Source: Bacillota bacterium (GTDB lineage Bacteria > Bacillota > Clostridia > Lutisporales > Lutisporaceae). From it: a stretch of 57,856 nt of DNA. Positions 8,638-17,110 of this stretch are shown piece after piece. The first letter of the stretch is position 1; each line of letters begins with the position of its first letter. The position numbers and the translations under genes were made by a program. The stretch lies in NCBI GenBank assembly GCA_029553855.1, contig JAKPKE010000295.1:1-57856 (forward strand), read 5' to 3'. The notes under the pieces are model-generated. The model saw nothing but the letters and a program-made list of their open reading frames with translations. It ran no database searches and was not told the origin of the DNA.

Positions 8638-9624
8638 CTATCCCTTAGAAATCATCTCAAGCAGTTCTGCAATCAGCCCATCCGTTGTCACGCCGTCAGC
8701 CAAAGCATCAAAGTTCAGGAAGAACCTGTGGCGGAGTGAAGGATATGCCACATACTTAATATCTTCAAAGGATACATTGTATCTGCCTTTCATCAATGCC
8801 CTTGCCTTTGAAGCGGTTATTATTGCCTGAGCAGCCCTGGGGCTTGCTCCGAACCTTATATACTTCTTTGTGCTTTCCGGTGCCTCATCATTTTCAGGGT
8901 GCGTGCCCATAACCACCTTGAGGGCATATTCCTGGACAGGCCTGGCTATAGGAACCTCTTTAATAATCTTCCTTATATCCAGTATGGAAGCCCCGTCTAT
9001 AACCCTTTCGAGCTCTATCGTTTTGTTAGCAGTTGTAATATCAACGATATCCCACAACTCATCAAAGCTGGGAAACAGAACATTCAATTTGAACAAGAAC
9101 CTGTCCATCTGCGCTTCAGGCAGCGGGTAAGTGCCTTCCATCTCGATAGGGTTCTGTGTTGCCAGGACCAGGAAGGGCTGGGGAAGGCTGTAGGTAGTCT
9201 TTCCCACGGTCACAGTCTGCTCCTGCATAGCCTCCAGAAGTGCAGACTGAGTCTTGGGGGTTGCTCTGTTTATTTCGTCAGCCAGCACAATATTGGCGAA
9301 TACCGGGCCTTTCTGAAACTCAAAACGACTGTTCCCGCTTTCGTCCCTGACAATTATATTTGTTCCCATTACATCTGCAGGCATAAGGTCGGGAGTAAAC
9401 TGTATCCTGGAAAATGACAGATCCATTACTTTTGCCAAGGTCTTTACCAGCTGGGTTTTCCCAAGCCCCGGAACGCCCTCAAGGAGTACATTGCCTCCTG
9501 CCAGAACCGAAATCAAAACCTGTCTTATGATATCCTTCTGACCAACTATTGCTTTCCCTATCTCCGCTTCAACCCTGTTAATGGTATCGATTATGTCCCT
9601 TATCTGCTCTTCATTTATTTCCAT
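8638..9624 (-). CDS. MoxR-family AAA+ ATPase
   Basis: A 328-residue AAA+ ATPase. Walker A is GVPGLGKT at residues 50-57 and Walker B is the segment NIVLADEINRA near residue 110. The MoxR hallmark GTYPLPEAQMDRFLFK follows. MoxR proteins act as chaperone-like ATPases on VWA-containing partners, inserting metal or remodelling complexes. I chose ATG 9624 because GGGGAGG lies five to six bases upstream; the frame is open 20 codons further but no ribosome site supports that. It is followed directly by DUF58 and the two VWA genes, the standard functional module. Confidence 0.95.
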   Translation of the reverse strand: MEINEEQIRDIIDTINRVEAEIGKAIVGQKDIIRQVLISVLAGGNVLLEGVPGLGKTQLVKTLAKVMDLSFSRIQFTPDLMPADVMGTNIIVRDESGNSRFEFQKGPVFANIVLADEINRATPKTQSALLEAMQEQTVTVGKTTYSLPQPFLVLATQNPIEMEGTYPLPEAQMDRFLFKLNVLFPSFDELWDIVDITTANKTIELERVIDGASILDIRKIIKEVPIARPVQEYALKVVMGTHPENDEAPESTKKYIRFGASPRAAQAIITASKARALMKGRYNVSFEDIKYVAYPSLRHRFFLNFDALADGVTTDGLIAELLEMISKG

Positions 9625-9729
9625 AGCTTCCTCCCCTTTTGACACATAGTTTGTACATCGGAATGGCAATCCCATTCCCTGCATCAGGCGAACATTGTCT
9701 GCTCCTGCCTTCGCAATCTCATGCCTTCG

Positions 9730-11340
9730 TTATTCTTCCAGCGATGTAAAGTATTCCTTTATCATATCCTTCATTCCCGGGGGTATGTCCGAGGTGCTCA
9801 TACCTTCCATTGCCCTGTCCTTGTACTGTCCCACAACCTGATTATATGGAACTGAGTTTCCTTTAACCGTCGGGCTTTTATCTGTAATAATCTGCTCCAC
9901 AGTTCCTCCTGTACCTTTCTTTCCGCTCAGGTTTGAGGTCTCCCCCTCCCCGCCAAGGGTGTCCGGGGTAAATATTTTTTCATACTCCCCGTCTTTTTTT
10001 GCAGAACCTTCCTTCTTGCTGATTCCTGAGCCGCTGGAAGGTATAGGAGTCTGGTTTTCACTTCCCATATCGGTACCGCTTCCGGCTCCGCCCCCTTGGC
10101 CCCCGTTTTGACCGTTTTCCCCCTGTCGGCTTCCCTGTCCCTGTTTTCCGCTGCCCCCCGGAGTATTGCCCTGTCCTTGATGACCGCTTCCGTCCTGCCC
10201 CTGCTGTCCTTGCTGCCCTTGCTGCCCTGCATTCTGGCTGATACTTGTTTTATTCAGTTCCTTTACAAGCCCGGATATCGCGTTCCTTACACTCTCATTT
10301 TCCATAAGCTCAGATATGCTTCGGTCCAATTCACTAAGCTCGCCGGAAATATCACCAAGCTCGCCGGAGGCCAGTTTTTGTGCCAATTCCGAAAAAGCTC
10401 TGCCTAATTCAGGATTGTTCTTTATCTCCCGGGCTAGATTGGAAAGCTGCTCCGCGAGTTTCTGCTTTTCTTCGAAGGAAAGCTTCTTCAGCGTCTCAGC
10501 CATTTTTTTTATGTTTTCTTTAAAAACCTTTTCGTCACCTTTTTTTATCATATCTGCAAGGGCCTTTGTCATTTCATTTCTTGAAAAGGTATCGGTTATT
10601 TTGTCCAGATCCCCATCGGAAGTATATTTGTCCCCAATATATTCTAATTTTTTTTCTGCTCTGCCCAACGCTTTGTTGATTTCCTTCTCGTCTTTGGCCG
10701 CATTAAGCTCCTTCTTAAGTTCTGAAAGCTTATCCTCAAGTTCTTTTTTCTGTTCCCCTGAAAGGCTTGGATTGCTCCTAACCTTCTCCGCCAGCCTGTC
10801 GACCTTCTTCTGATGGTCGGCTATTTTGGCTTTTGTTTTATGCTGCTCCTCAGCTCTTACTGCCATAGGATTTGGAATAAAACCGGAAAGGGCAAGAATC
10901 GCTGCCAATACAAGACATATTGTTAAATATCTTCTGTTCGGTCTGAGAGGTATTCTCTTTTTAAATTCCAATCCCTTAAGATGCTCCAGGGTATCGTTTT
11001 TTTCAAGTATCGCAAAGGCAGACTGGTTGCCTGCAAGCTCAAGGGCTGTCACTGTTCTTTCCTCCATTCCGAAGGAATCCGCTATCAGAGCAGCATAAGC
11101 ATCTTTTGGGGTCATGAAGGCAGAATACATGAATGCAGCCAATACAGCCATACCTATTATCCTAAGTATTATAATATATACATTGTACATGGGAATAAAC
11201 CTTGCTGCTATGGCCAGGCAAATCCCAAGGCAAAGTGCTGCCGCCGCCCCAAGAATCATACCGTTTATGATTGAGACAGCATGCACCCTGTCCCTTATGC
11301 GTCTTACTATTTTTAACAGCTCTTTATCAATATAATTCAT
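9730..11340 (-). CDS. Coiled-coil, Gly/Gln-rich membrane protein of the MoxR/VWA cluster
   Basis: A 536-residue protein I do not assign to a named family with confidence. Two or three hydrophobic helices lie in the first 100 residues and one near 140-160 (YLTICLVLAAILALSG). About 170-380 is Lys/Glu-rich and heptad-like, a likely coiled coil. About 390-450 is low-complexity, built from GQQGQ, GSGKQGQG and GQNGG units. The last 60 residues are a conserved-looking tail (PYNQVVGQYKDRAMEG ... MIKEYFTSLEE). It resembles DUF4175-like proteins found next to MoxR/BatA genes. ATG 11340 has GGGAG upstream; a TTG at 11385 would begin right at the end of the previous gene and lacks a good site. Confidence 0.7.
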   Translation of the reverse strand: MNYIDKELLKIVRRIRDRVHAVSIINGMILGAAAALCLGICLAIAARFIPMYNVYIIILRIIGMAVLAAFMYSAFMTPKDAYAALIADSFGMEERTVTALELAGNQSAFAILEKNDTLEHLKGLEFKKRIPLRPNRRYLTICLVLAAILALSGFIPNPMAVRAEEQHKTKAKIADHQKKVDRLAEKVRSNPSLSGEQKKELEDKLSELKKELNAAKDEKEINKALGRAEKKLEYIGDKYTSDGDLDKITDTFSRNEMTKALADMIKKGDEKVFKENIKKMAETLKKLSFEEKQKLAEQLSNLAREIKNNPELGRAFSELAQKLASGELGDISGELSELDRSISELMENESVRNAISGLVKELNKTSISQNAGQQGQQGQQGQDGSGHQGQGNTPGGSGKQGQGSRQGENGQNGGQGGGAGSGTDMGSENQTPIPSSGSGISKKEGSAKKDGEYEKIFTPDTLGGEGETSNLSGKKGTGGTVEQIITDKSPTVKGNSVPYNQVVGQYKDRAMEGMSTSDIPPGMKDMIKEYFTSLEE

Positions 11341-11385
11341 AAATTTCACAACTCCCGCAGGCAAGTGATGAGAGACATGCAGCAA

Positions 11386-12273
11386 TTAAGCTTTCTTTGC
11401 CCTTTTTCTCAGAGTGAAGAAGCTAAATATGCCTCTCCTTACAGGGTTTATTCTTATGGCTGACAATACCAGCAGCACCGCAGAAAACACTATGTCGAAT
11501 ATTACATTTCCGAGCCACGGATCAATTGATTTCGCAGTATTGCCTGACAGGAAAAGGCCCGGTAAAATGCCCATCCCTCCCCTGTAATATCCGAATTGTC
11601 CGGCAAGCAGAGAACTGAAACCCACTATTGGATTTGCATAGAATATGGGTAAAAAATCCTTATAATTCGCCTTGTATAAAATATCTACATAAAATACCCC
11701 TATGAATATAGTCCCGAAGGCAAGAAACGCCACTGTACCATATGTTAAAACCGTTGCAGCAGTTGTTCTCCTGAGACAGGCAGAATAGAATATCCCTATA
11801 CACCCTACGGCCACAGCCGTCACAATATAAAAGCCAAAAAGCTGTAATATTTCTTTAATCGATATTCCCCCAAACATAAAAACCATTGAGAAAAGCGGAA
11901 GTGAAGCAATAATAAGCAATAGAGTCTGGCTGGTAGAGGCAAAAAGCTTCCCCGTAATTATGGATATAGGCCTTAACCTTGTACAAAGCACCAGATCAAG
12001 AGTCTGCTTCTCCCTCTCCCCCGATATTGCACCTGCCGTAAGTGCCGGAACGATGAACATAATAAGTATGAACTGTATTATTGCCAATCCGGTATATGCG
12101 CCTATTGAAACCTGAGGATCGATAGTTGAACTGTAAGGGTTCATAAATGCATTGTACATTATGAAAAGTGCTACAAGAGAAAGTATAAGGAGATATGCTG
12201 CAATTATTCCTGCAGCTTTCCAGCCCCTCATTCTTACCTTCAATTCCTTCAAGAGTACAGGGTTAATATTCAT
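11386..12273 (-). CDS. ABC-2 type transporter permease
   Basis: A 295-residue integral membrane protein with about six hydrophobic helices and a short Lys/Arg-rich tail. The conserved loop GEREKQTLDLVLCTRLRP after the second helix is typical of ABC-2 permeases. It starts at ATG 12273, overlapping the stop codon of the ATPase gene by four bases (ATGA), so the two subunits are made together. The substrate is unknown. The link to MoxR, DUF58 and VWA genes resembles GldA/GldF- or NatAB-like exporters placed beside such modules. Confidence 0.9.
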   Translation of the reverse strand: MNINPVLLKELKVRMRGWKAAGIIAAYLLILSLVALFIMYNAFMNPYSSTIDPQVSIGAYTGLAIIQFILIMFIVPALTAGAISGEREKQTLDLVLCTRLRPISIITGKLFASTSQTLLLIIASLPLFSMVFMFGGISIKEILQLFGFYIVTAVAVGCIGIFYSACLRRTTAATVLTYGTVAFLAFGTIFIGVFYVDILYKANYKDFLPIFYANPIVGFSSLLAGQFGYYRGGMGILPGLFLSGNTAKSIDPWLGNVIFDIVFSAVLLVLSAIRINPVRRGIFSFFTLRKRAKKA

Positions 12274-13199
12274 TGTCTGTCATCCCCCTTTGTCACCTTC
12301 ATAAATACATCCTCCAGATTGCCGTTTAGCTGTGCGAAGGAAACTACAGGTATTCCACCGTTTACTAAGGCAGAGAGCACCCTGCTCATTTCCTCGTCGC
12401 CCCCGTCGAAACTGGCCTTAATGTTATTGTCATCAGAAACTAACTTTTCAATAAAAGGATACTCCTTTAGAATCAAAACCGCATCATCAAGTCTGTCCCT
12501 GACCTTAAGTTTTATAACTTTCTTACTGTAAACCCGCTGCATTATTTCATCCACACTGCCGCTGGCCACCATCCTGCCCTTATCAATAATACCTATGCCG
12601 GTACAAAGCTCGGAAAGTTCAGGCAGTATATGGGAGCTTATTATTATAGTCTTTCCCATATCCTTCAGGTTTCTCAGTATTTCTTTCATCTCGATCCTTG
12701 CCCTGGGATCCATCCCCGAAGCAGGCTCATCAAGTACAAGAAGTCTGGGATTGTGCACCAGGCTTCGTGCAAGGCACAGCCTCTGCTTCATTCCTCTTGA
12801 CAGACTGTCTACATAAGTCTCTCTCTTACCGCTTAAGTCCACCAGCTCCAAAAGATCATCGGTTATTTTCTTTCTGTCCGGACCCTTTATATTATAGATC
12901 GATGCATAGAATTCAAGGTATTCGCTAACCTTTAAATCATCATATACTCCGAAGAAGTCAGGCATATAACCTATTTTCTCTTTTATCTCCTTACTGTGCT
13001 TTATTACATCCACCCCATCCAGTGAAATTTCTCCGGAAGTAGCCTTGAGCAATCCGCACATAATCTTCATTGTTGTGGTTTTCCCGGCTCCGTTGGGACC
13101 GACAAAACCAAATATTTCCCCTTCGGCTATTTCAAGGTTCAAATCGGAAACTGCCTGAAATCGCCCATATTTCTTATTTAAACCCTTTATCGAAAGCAT
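12270..13199 (-). CDS. ABC transporter ATP-binding protein
   Basis: A 309-residue ABC ATPase. Walker A is GPNGAGKTT (about residues 34-42), the signature is LSRGMKQRL, Walker B is LLVLDEPASGMD, and the switch histidine is in IISSHIL. The family is CcmA/NatA-like, which pairs with ABC-2 permeases. A C-terminal domain of about 85 residues (from about 215) may regulate or dimerise. Its ATG overlaps the TAA of the upstream large membrane protein by one base. Confidence 0.95.
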   Translation of the reverse strand: MLSIKGLNKKYGRFQAVSDLNLEIAEGEIFGFVGPNGAGKTTTMKIMCGLLKATSGEISLDGVDVIKHSKEIKEKIGYMPDFFGVYDDLKVSEYLEFYASIYNIKGPDRKKITDDLLELVDLSGKRETYVDSLSRGMKQRLCLARSLVHNPRLLVLDEPASGMDPRARIEMKEILRNLKDMGKTIIISSHILPELSELCTGIGIIDKGRMVASGSVDEIMQRVYSKKVIKLKVRDRLDDAVLILKEYPFIEKLVSDDNNIKASFDGGDEEMSRVLSALVNGGIPVVSFAQLNGNLEDVFMKVTKGDDRQ

Positions 13200-15592
13200 T
13201 ATTTCACACTTCCCTTCACGGCAATCTGAGGAAGCTGAACATTATCATCCTCAATTTCGATTTTGAGCTTCAGCACATTGTTGCTGTCGACATATTTCTC
13301 AATAAGGCCGGTATTTATATCAAAGCTTCTATAGTCACCGGGAACCCAAGCTTTCTTCTCGTTATCCCAGATGTATTGCTTTACACGCTGTATATCTCCA
13401 ACCGTAAACTGTGTTTTGATGCTTTCAAGCTTAATACTACTGTCTATTTGGAAATGGATTTCAAAGGAACCCCTGCCAAAAAACATACTGCTGTAGTCAT
13501 CAAATTTTCCTTCATTTGAACTATTCACTATAGCAGGCTTAATAAAGCCAAACGGATATTCCACATTGTTCCCATCCCTGAAGCTCAGATTCACTTTGGA
13601 GGTTATCAGGCTCTTTTCATACTTTTTTGTGTTCCTCCCATTAATTAGCAGGTCCTTTGATATCGGCGTGCTGCTCCAGGCTATCAGCCTTGCTTCGAAC
13701 CCCTCATAAGCTTCATTCATAAGACTATACTCAAGCACCTGCCGTTTTTGATTGTTCCGCCTCAATTTTGCCATCTCTTCTGCAGTGAGCTTATTGTTTT
13801 GGTTAGGTGCCCGGGGGCCGGTATATGGATCTTTATATATTGCATTGATAAGTTCATATCTTTGTCCGAAGTAGCTGCTGGGCTTAATGTCTATTTGCTT
13901 CGTCTCCCCATTTTTTATAGGACCTGCATCTGCGTATTGGTTAGGAGTTATTATATAGCATTCATCAAGATCGAAGCCTGAGGTGTTCTTAATAGTTCCG
14001 GCAAGAGAGCCCTTTGAGTAATTAAGGCTGCTCTCTAATTTTCCTGTTAAAAAGTCATCGGTTTCCACAGCCAATGTCTTCATGCTCCAAACACCGCTTT
14101 TATAGAATTCCAAAATTGTCTTGGGAGAAACTATTACTTTGGATTCTATTCTTTTTGGTGTATTTTCATCAGCCATTGATCCCATATAATAGCCTTCGTT
14201 TATTCTGAGGGGACTGATATCAAAATCACCTGCCGCTTCTATCCTGATGCTGTCCTTATTGGGAGTAAACACCCCGGCATAAGTTTTGGAGGCAATAACC
14301 CCGCTATTGTCAATATCAATCACGGATATAACATTTATAACAGGCTCGGTCAGCCTTGTTCCGGCTCCGGAAACGTAAACGGCTCCGGAAAAGATTATTG
14401 AAAGTGCAGGTACGGTAAGCCACATCAGTTCCCTTTTATCCAAGCGCTTCAGCACGATATAGCTTATTGGAGCAGTCAGCAATATATATGCGGCATATAT
14501 GAATATAATATAAGGAGTCTTTGGCATAGGAAGCTCAGGTATATTCCTCAATGCATTATCAATTGCATATAAATTCTCACGATACATCATTCCCTTCTGA
14601 TACATATCGGGATAATAGGCGGGCATAAGGGATGCAATAATTTTGTCAGCAAAAGCGCTGTTACCTATCCATGTGGAAAGGGGTTCCATTCCAAAATCAA
14701 AGGAGGCTACTCCGATTACGCCCTTGCCCTTCTCATTTTTTTGCAATAGTATAAAATCCCCTTCTTTAATTATCGGGAGGCTGTTTTTTATACTTATATC
14801 CAATACACCGATATTGAAAGTTTCAATGCTTTGAACCATTTCGTGCAGACTGGAGGTTTTGATAATTCTTACCTCTCCTATCTCTCCCGTAATGAAGTCG
14901 TCCTTGAAAACTGCCAGGGTTTTATTTTGGGAAGGCCCTGTCCCTATAATCAATACCCCGCCGTTAATAACCCATTTTTTCAAAGTCTCATACTGCAGCC
15001 TGCCAAGTTTTGATGTGTCAAAATTATTTATAACTATGACGTTAAAAGTCTTTAGCACATCAATATCTTCCGGAAAACTGTTTTCGTCCAGCCTTACATT
15101 TTGTGTGCCGAAATTGCCCGAATTCGCAATAGTAACTCTATTTATGTATTTTACACTATCAAAATCATCGCTTAATATGCCTATGACGTACGTCTCCATA
15201 TTGGAGCCGGGGTCTACCCTGAAGGTTTTTGTGCTAATAATATTCTTGCCTTCCGCAATATTAACTTTAAGCTTGGTGTTGAAAATATTCATAGGCACAT
15301 TCATTATGAATTTTTTGGTTGAATCCCTGGGAAGGCTTACATTCATTGCATATATTACAATGCTGTCGGATTGATTGGGTATTTCTATCTGCAGCTCCCC
15401 GTTTATATCCCTTAGCTTGTTTTCAATCTCAAAATGAACCGGTGTTGAACATCCGATCTTATAAAACTTATCAAAGCCTACCCTAATATCTATTTTTATA
15501 TCATCTGCAGCCTGTGCTTCAAATTTTTCTATCCCTATAATTATCACAATCACTATGATGAAGACTGCTGCAATTCCTAGTGCTTTTTTCAA
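13199..15592 (-). CDS. Large membrane protein heading the ABC/MoxR cluster
   Basis: A 797-residue protein of unknown function. A signal anchor (about residues 5-24) leads into a beta-rich extracytoplasmic region. A GATase1-like segment lies near 155-235 (FNVIVINNFD through NGGVLIIGTG). Two membrane helices near 355-405 follow, then a long C-terminal beta-rich region. A similar order, with beta-sandwich, GATase1-like fold and membrane helices, occurs in the auxiliary subunits of GldG-type ABC transporters, which suggests an accessory subunit; this is inference. The start is TTG 15592, supported by GGGGGT eight bases upstream; no in-frame ATG lies nearby. It is the first gene of the leftward cluster. 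I found no convincing promoter within 100 bases. Confidence 0.75.
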   Translation of the reverse strand: MKKALGIAAVFIIVIVIIIGIEKFEAQAADDIKIDIRVGFDKFYKIGCSTPVHFEIENKLRDINGELQIEIPNQSDSIVIYAMNVSLPRDSTKKFIMNVPMNIFNTKLKVNIAEGKNIISTKTFRVDPGSNMETYVIGILSDDFDSVKYINRVTIANSGNFGTQNVRLDENSFPEDIDVLKTFNVIVINNFDTSKLGRLQYETLKKWVINGGVLIIGTGPSQNKTLAVFKDDFITGEIGEVRIIKTSSLHEMVQSIETFNIGVLDISIKNSLPIIKEGDFILLQKNEKGKGVIGVASFDFGMEPLSTWIGNSAFADKIIASLMPAYYPDMYQKGMMYRENLYAIDNALRNIPELPMPKTPYIIFIYAAYILLTAPISYIVLKRLDKRELMWLTVPALSIIFSGAVYVSGAGTRLTEPVINVISVIDIDNSGVIASKTYAGVFTPNKDSIRIEAAGDFDISPLRINEGYYMGSMADENTPKRIESKVIVSPKTILEFYKSGVWSMKTLAVETDDFLTGKLESSLNYSKGSLAGTIKNTSGFDLDECYIITPNQYADAGPIKNGETKQIDIKPSSYFGQRYELINAIYKDPYTGPRAPNQNNKLTAEEMAKLRRNNQKRQVLEYSLMNEAYEGFEARLIAWSSTPISKDLLINGRNTKKYEKSLITSKVNLSFRDGNNVEYPFGFIKPAIVNSSNEGKFDDYSSMFFGRGSFEIHFQIDSSIKLESIKTQFTVGDIQRVKQYIWDNEKKAWVPGDYRSFDINTGLIEKYVDSNNVLKLKIEIEDDNVQLPQIAVKGSVK

Positions 15593-15690
15593 TTCTTAAA
15601 CCCCCAAATCAAGCCGGGTTTTCCCACGGTCTTATTTATTCTTATGTTAATATTTCAGACGTTATATATATTATAAAAGTTTCAAAAGGA

Positions 15691-15711
15691 GAAGAATGCG
15701 AAGCATTCTTC
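15691..15711. repeat. Perfect 9-bp hairpin
   Basis: GAAGAATGC-GAA-GCATTCTTC. It begins the patchwork of repeats that separates the MoxR/VWA cluster from the next genes. It lacks a T-run. Confidence 0.6.
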
Positions 15712-15796
15712 AGATACGAGACACGAGATGCGAGATACGAGAAAGCCTGGGTATTCCTTGAGGGTCAAAGATTCTTCACTGCGTTCAGGATGACAT
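15711..15796 (+). repeat. Dispersed repeat: GAGATGC run, GAAAGCCTGGG core and TTCTTCACTGCG unit
   Basis: This combines a short GAGATRC-type tandem run (15718-15740), the core GAGAAAGCCTGGGTATT also found reversed near 7700-7720, and the unit ATTCTTCACTGCGTTCAGG (15771-15789). The last unit, read on the minus strand, gives the spurious peptide CHPERSEESL that I have seen translated from repeats in many genomes. No gene is present. Confidence 0.7.
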
Positions 15797-15834
15797 ACTA
15801 CCTCAACAATCTGAGCATTTTGTACAAGTGTGGC

Positions 15835-15897
15835 CTGATATACTATACAATTCCCCGTGGAGTATAAGCACACATGGGCAAAGCCCTTGTATATCAG
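15835..15897. repeat. Nested inverted repeat
   Basis: CTGATATAC (15835-15843) pairs with GTATATCAG (15889-15897), enclosing GGGC-AAA-GCCC (15876-15886). The first part resembles the GATATACTATGCAATTC segment of copies A and C of the structured repeat. It directly abuts copy B, so it may be part of the same element in inverted arrangement. Confidence 0.6.
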
Positions 15898-15914
15898 CGA
15901 TCACTTAGATAAAG

Positions 15915-16103
15915 CGCAAATACCGGCGTGGGGAAGATATCTCTGAGGTCACCTTTCACTGACCTCGGAACGGGAATACCTCCAGGCAAAATAACCAGAA
16001 GGGCCCGCAGAGGTGGGACCCTCGCCAGTGATTTTGCTGGCTTTGAATGGTGAGGAGGACATACTTCCCCTACAGCCGGAGTAATTCACAAACTGTGTCG
16101 CAT
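15915..16103 (-). repeat. Structured dispersed repeat, copy B (core module)
   Basis: Read on the minus strand, these 189 bases match 26596-26784 with 11 mismatches and no gaps by eye (about 94 percent). The core includes GCCAG-CAAAATCA-CTGGC and, in this copy, an intact GAGGTCA-GTGAAAGG-TGACCTC hairpin. It lacks an obvious right-hand module in the same orientation. There is no open reading frame of note. Preservation of length with substitutions suggests selection or recent spread. Confidence 0.85.
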
Positions 16104-16128
16104 CTTTCTTCAAATACGACAGGCTGGT

Positions 16129-16190
16129 GAAAAGCAAAAAGAACCGTCCCTATTGCTTTATTGCTTGAAAAGAACCGTCCCTATTGCTTG
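16129..16190. repeat. Tandem GAACCGTCCCTATTGCTT units
   Basis: AAAAGAACCGTCCCTATTGCTT-type units occur twice, about 28 bases apart. A variant (GAACTGTCCCTATTGCTTTA) follows the repeat copy at 26886-26917. I have seen similar GGGACGGTTCTTTTTGC strings beside IS200-like/RAYT transposases in clostridia, so this may be an element end. The repeats reach into the last codons of the adjacent gene. Confidence 0.65.
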
Positions 16191-16756
16191 TATTTGAAGC
16201 TTATCTTCGTATTCTGAAATCTTCGGTATGTTTTCAATCTATTGTATACCTCCTGCCTGGAAAAGAAAAACAATGAAAATGCCTCCCATAAAAATACCCA
16301 GCCTCCGATAGAAAGCCCTTCTTTTAAGATAGTTTTAATAAAATGAAGCTTTATCTGTGAGCCGGAGAAATAACCTACTGATAAAAAAGCAACTGCCATC
16401 ATAATATATAAAGCTATCTTTTCTCTAATGAGTGTCAACTCTTTTTTAATAAAATGCAAAGTAAAATCATAATTATTCTTTATCCCTACTATTGACAAAT
16501 CCTCTTTTTCTTTACTGTACTGATCCTCGGGCATATAAAATTGCAGTTCAAGAGGATACTTCAAAGGTATATCGGAAGAGCACAGCTCCATAAAATTTAC
16601 CATGTCAGGGTCAAGATCCCTTCTCTTGATAGGAGATGGGTCCCAGCCATTAAAAATCTCATTATAATCATCCAATGAAATTTCTATTATATATGCATTG
16701 GTTTCAGGATTCATTTTATAAATCTGCTTTAAATAGTTTTTCTTTTTCCTAAACAT
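16181..16756 (-). CDS. Uncharacterised membrane protein
   Basis: A 191-residue protein I do not recognise. Residues 1-115 look soluble and acidic with a conserved-looking segment (DDYNEIFNGWDPSPIKRRDLDP). Two hydrophobic helices follow, at about 118-135 and 150-168, then a basic tail (RLKTYRRFQNTKISFKYKQ). The ATG at 16756 has GGAGG eight bases upstream, which supports a real gene. It stands alone between repeats and a divergently placed peptidase gene. The last codons overlap the tandem repeat at 16129-16190, so its C-terminus may have been altered by the repeat. Confidence 0.7.
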   Translation of the reverse strand: MFRKKKNYLKQIYKMNPETNAYIIEISLDDYNEIFNGWDPSPIKRRDLDPDMVNFMELCSSDIPLKYPLELQFYMPEDQYSKEKEDLSIVGIKNNYDFTLHFIKKELTLIREKIALYIMMAVAFLSVGYFSGSQIKLHFIKTILKEGLSIGGWVFLWEAFSLFFFSRQEVYNRLKTYRRFQNTKISFKYKQ

Positions 16757-17056
16757 ATGAGCCTCCGTTTATCGTCCAAATGCCTATAATTTATTAATCC
16801 AACAGGTTTTTCCCGCCTGAATATCAATGAGTGCTGCATTAATCCGGTGCTTTATGTGCGTTGCCGGGGCTATTCAGTACAAGGCATAAATTTCATATAT
16901 AGTGTACCCTTTTTGCTATTGCTTGTAAACACTAAGCTGTGTCAATTATTTCCATATCCGGTGGGTGTTTGTAAGAGTTGCACGACAAAAAGCAGACGCT
17001 GAAGCGTATTCCATTCGTACTTTGTGTGCATTGTGCAGTGGACGTTTGCAAAACAT
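16757..17056. other. Intergenic stretch without a recognisable gene
   Basis: A divergent intergenic region. I see no repeat shared with the rest of the window, no convincing RNA structure and no coding potential. A possible promoter for the rightward gene follows at 17057. Confidence 0.5.
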
Positions 17057-17085
17057 ATGTCAAGTGACCTTCATTCTGGTAAAAT
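17057..17085 (+). promoter_or_regulatory. Candidate promoter of the M20 peptidase gene
   Basis: ATGTCA (17057-17062), a 17-base spacer, and TAAAAT (17080-17085) preceded by TGG, an extended -10 feature. The distance to the ATG at 17111 is suitable. The -35 match is only moderate. Confidence 0.4.
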
Positions 17086-17110
17086 AGGAATAGAAACGGA
17101 GGAGTTATTG

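Noticed and set aside
10316-10813. Long plus-strand frame opposite the coiled-coil gene
   Set aside because: It is a Ser/Phe-rich shadow caused by the Lys/Glu-rich heptads on the other strand.
11341-11385. TTG start at 11385 for the coiled-coil protein
   Set aside because: It would begin at the stop of the previous gene without a ribosome site, while ATG 11340 has GGGAG upstream.
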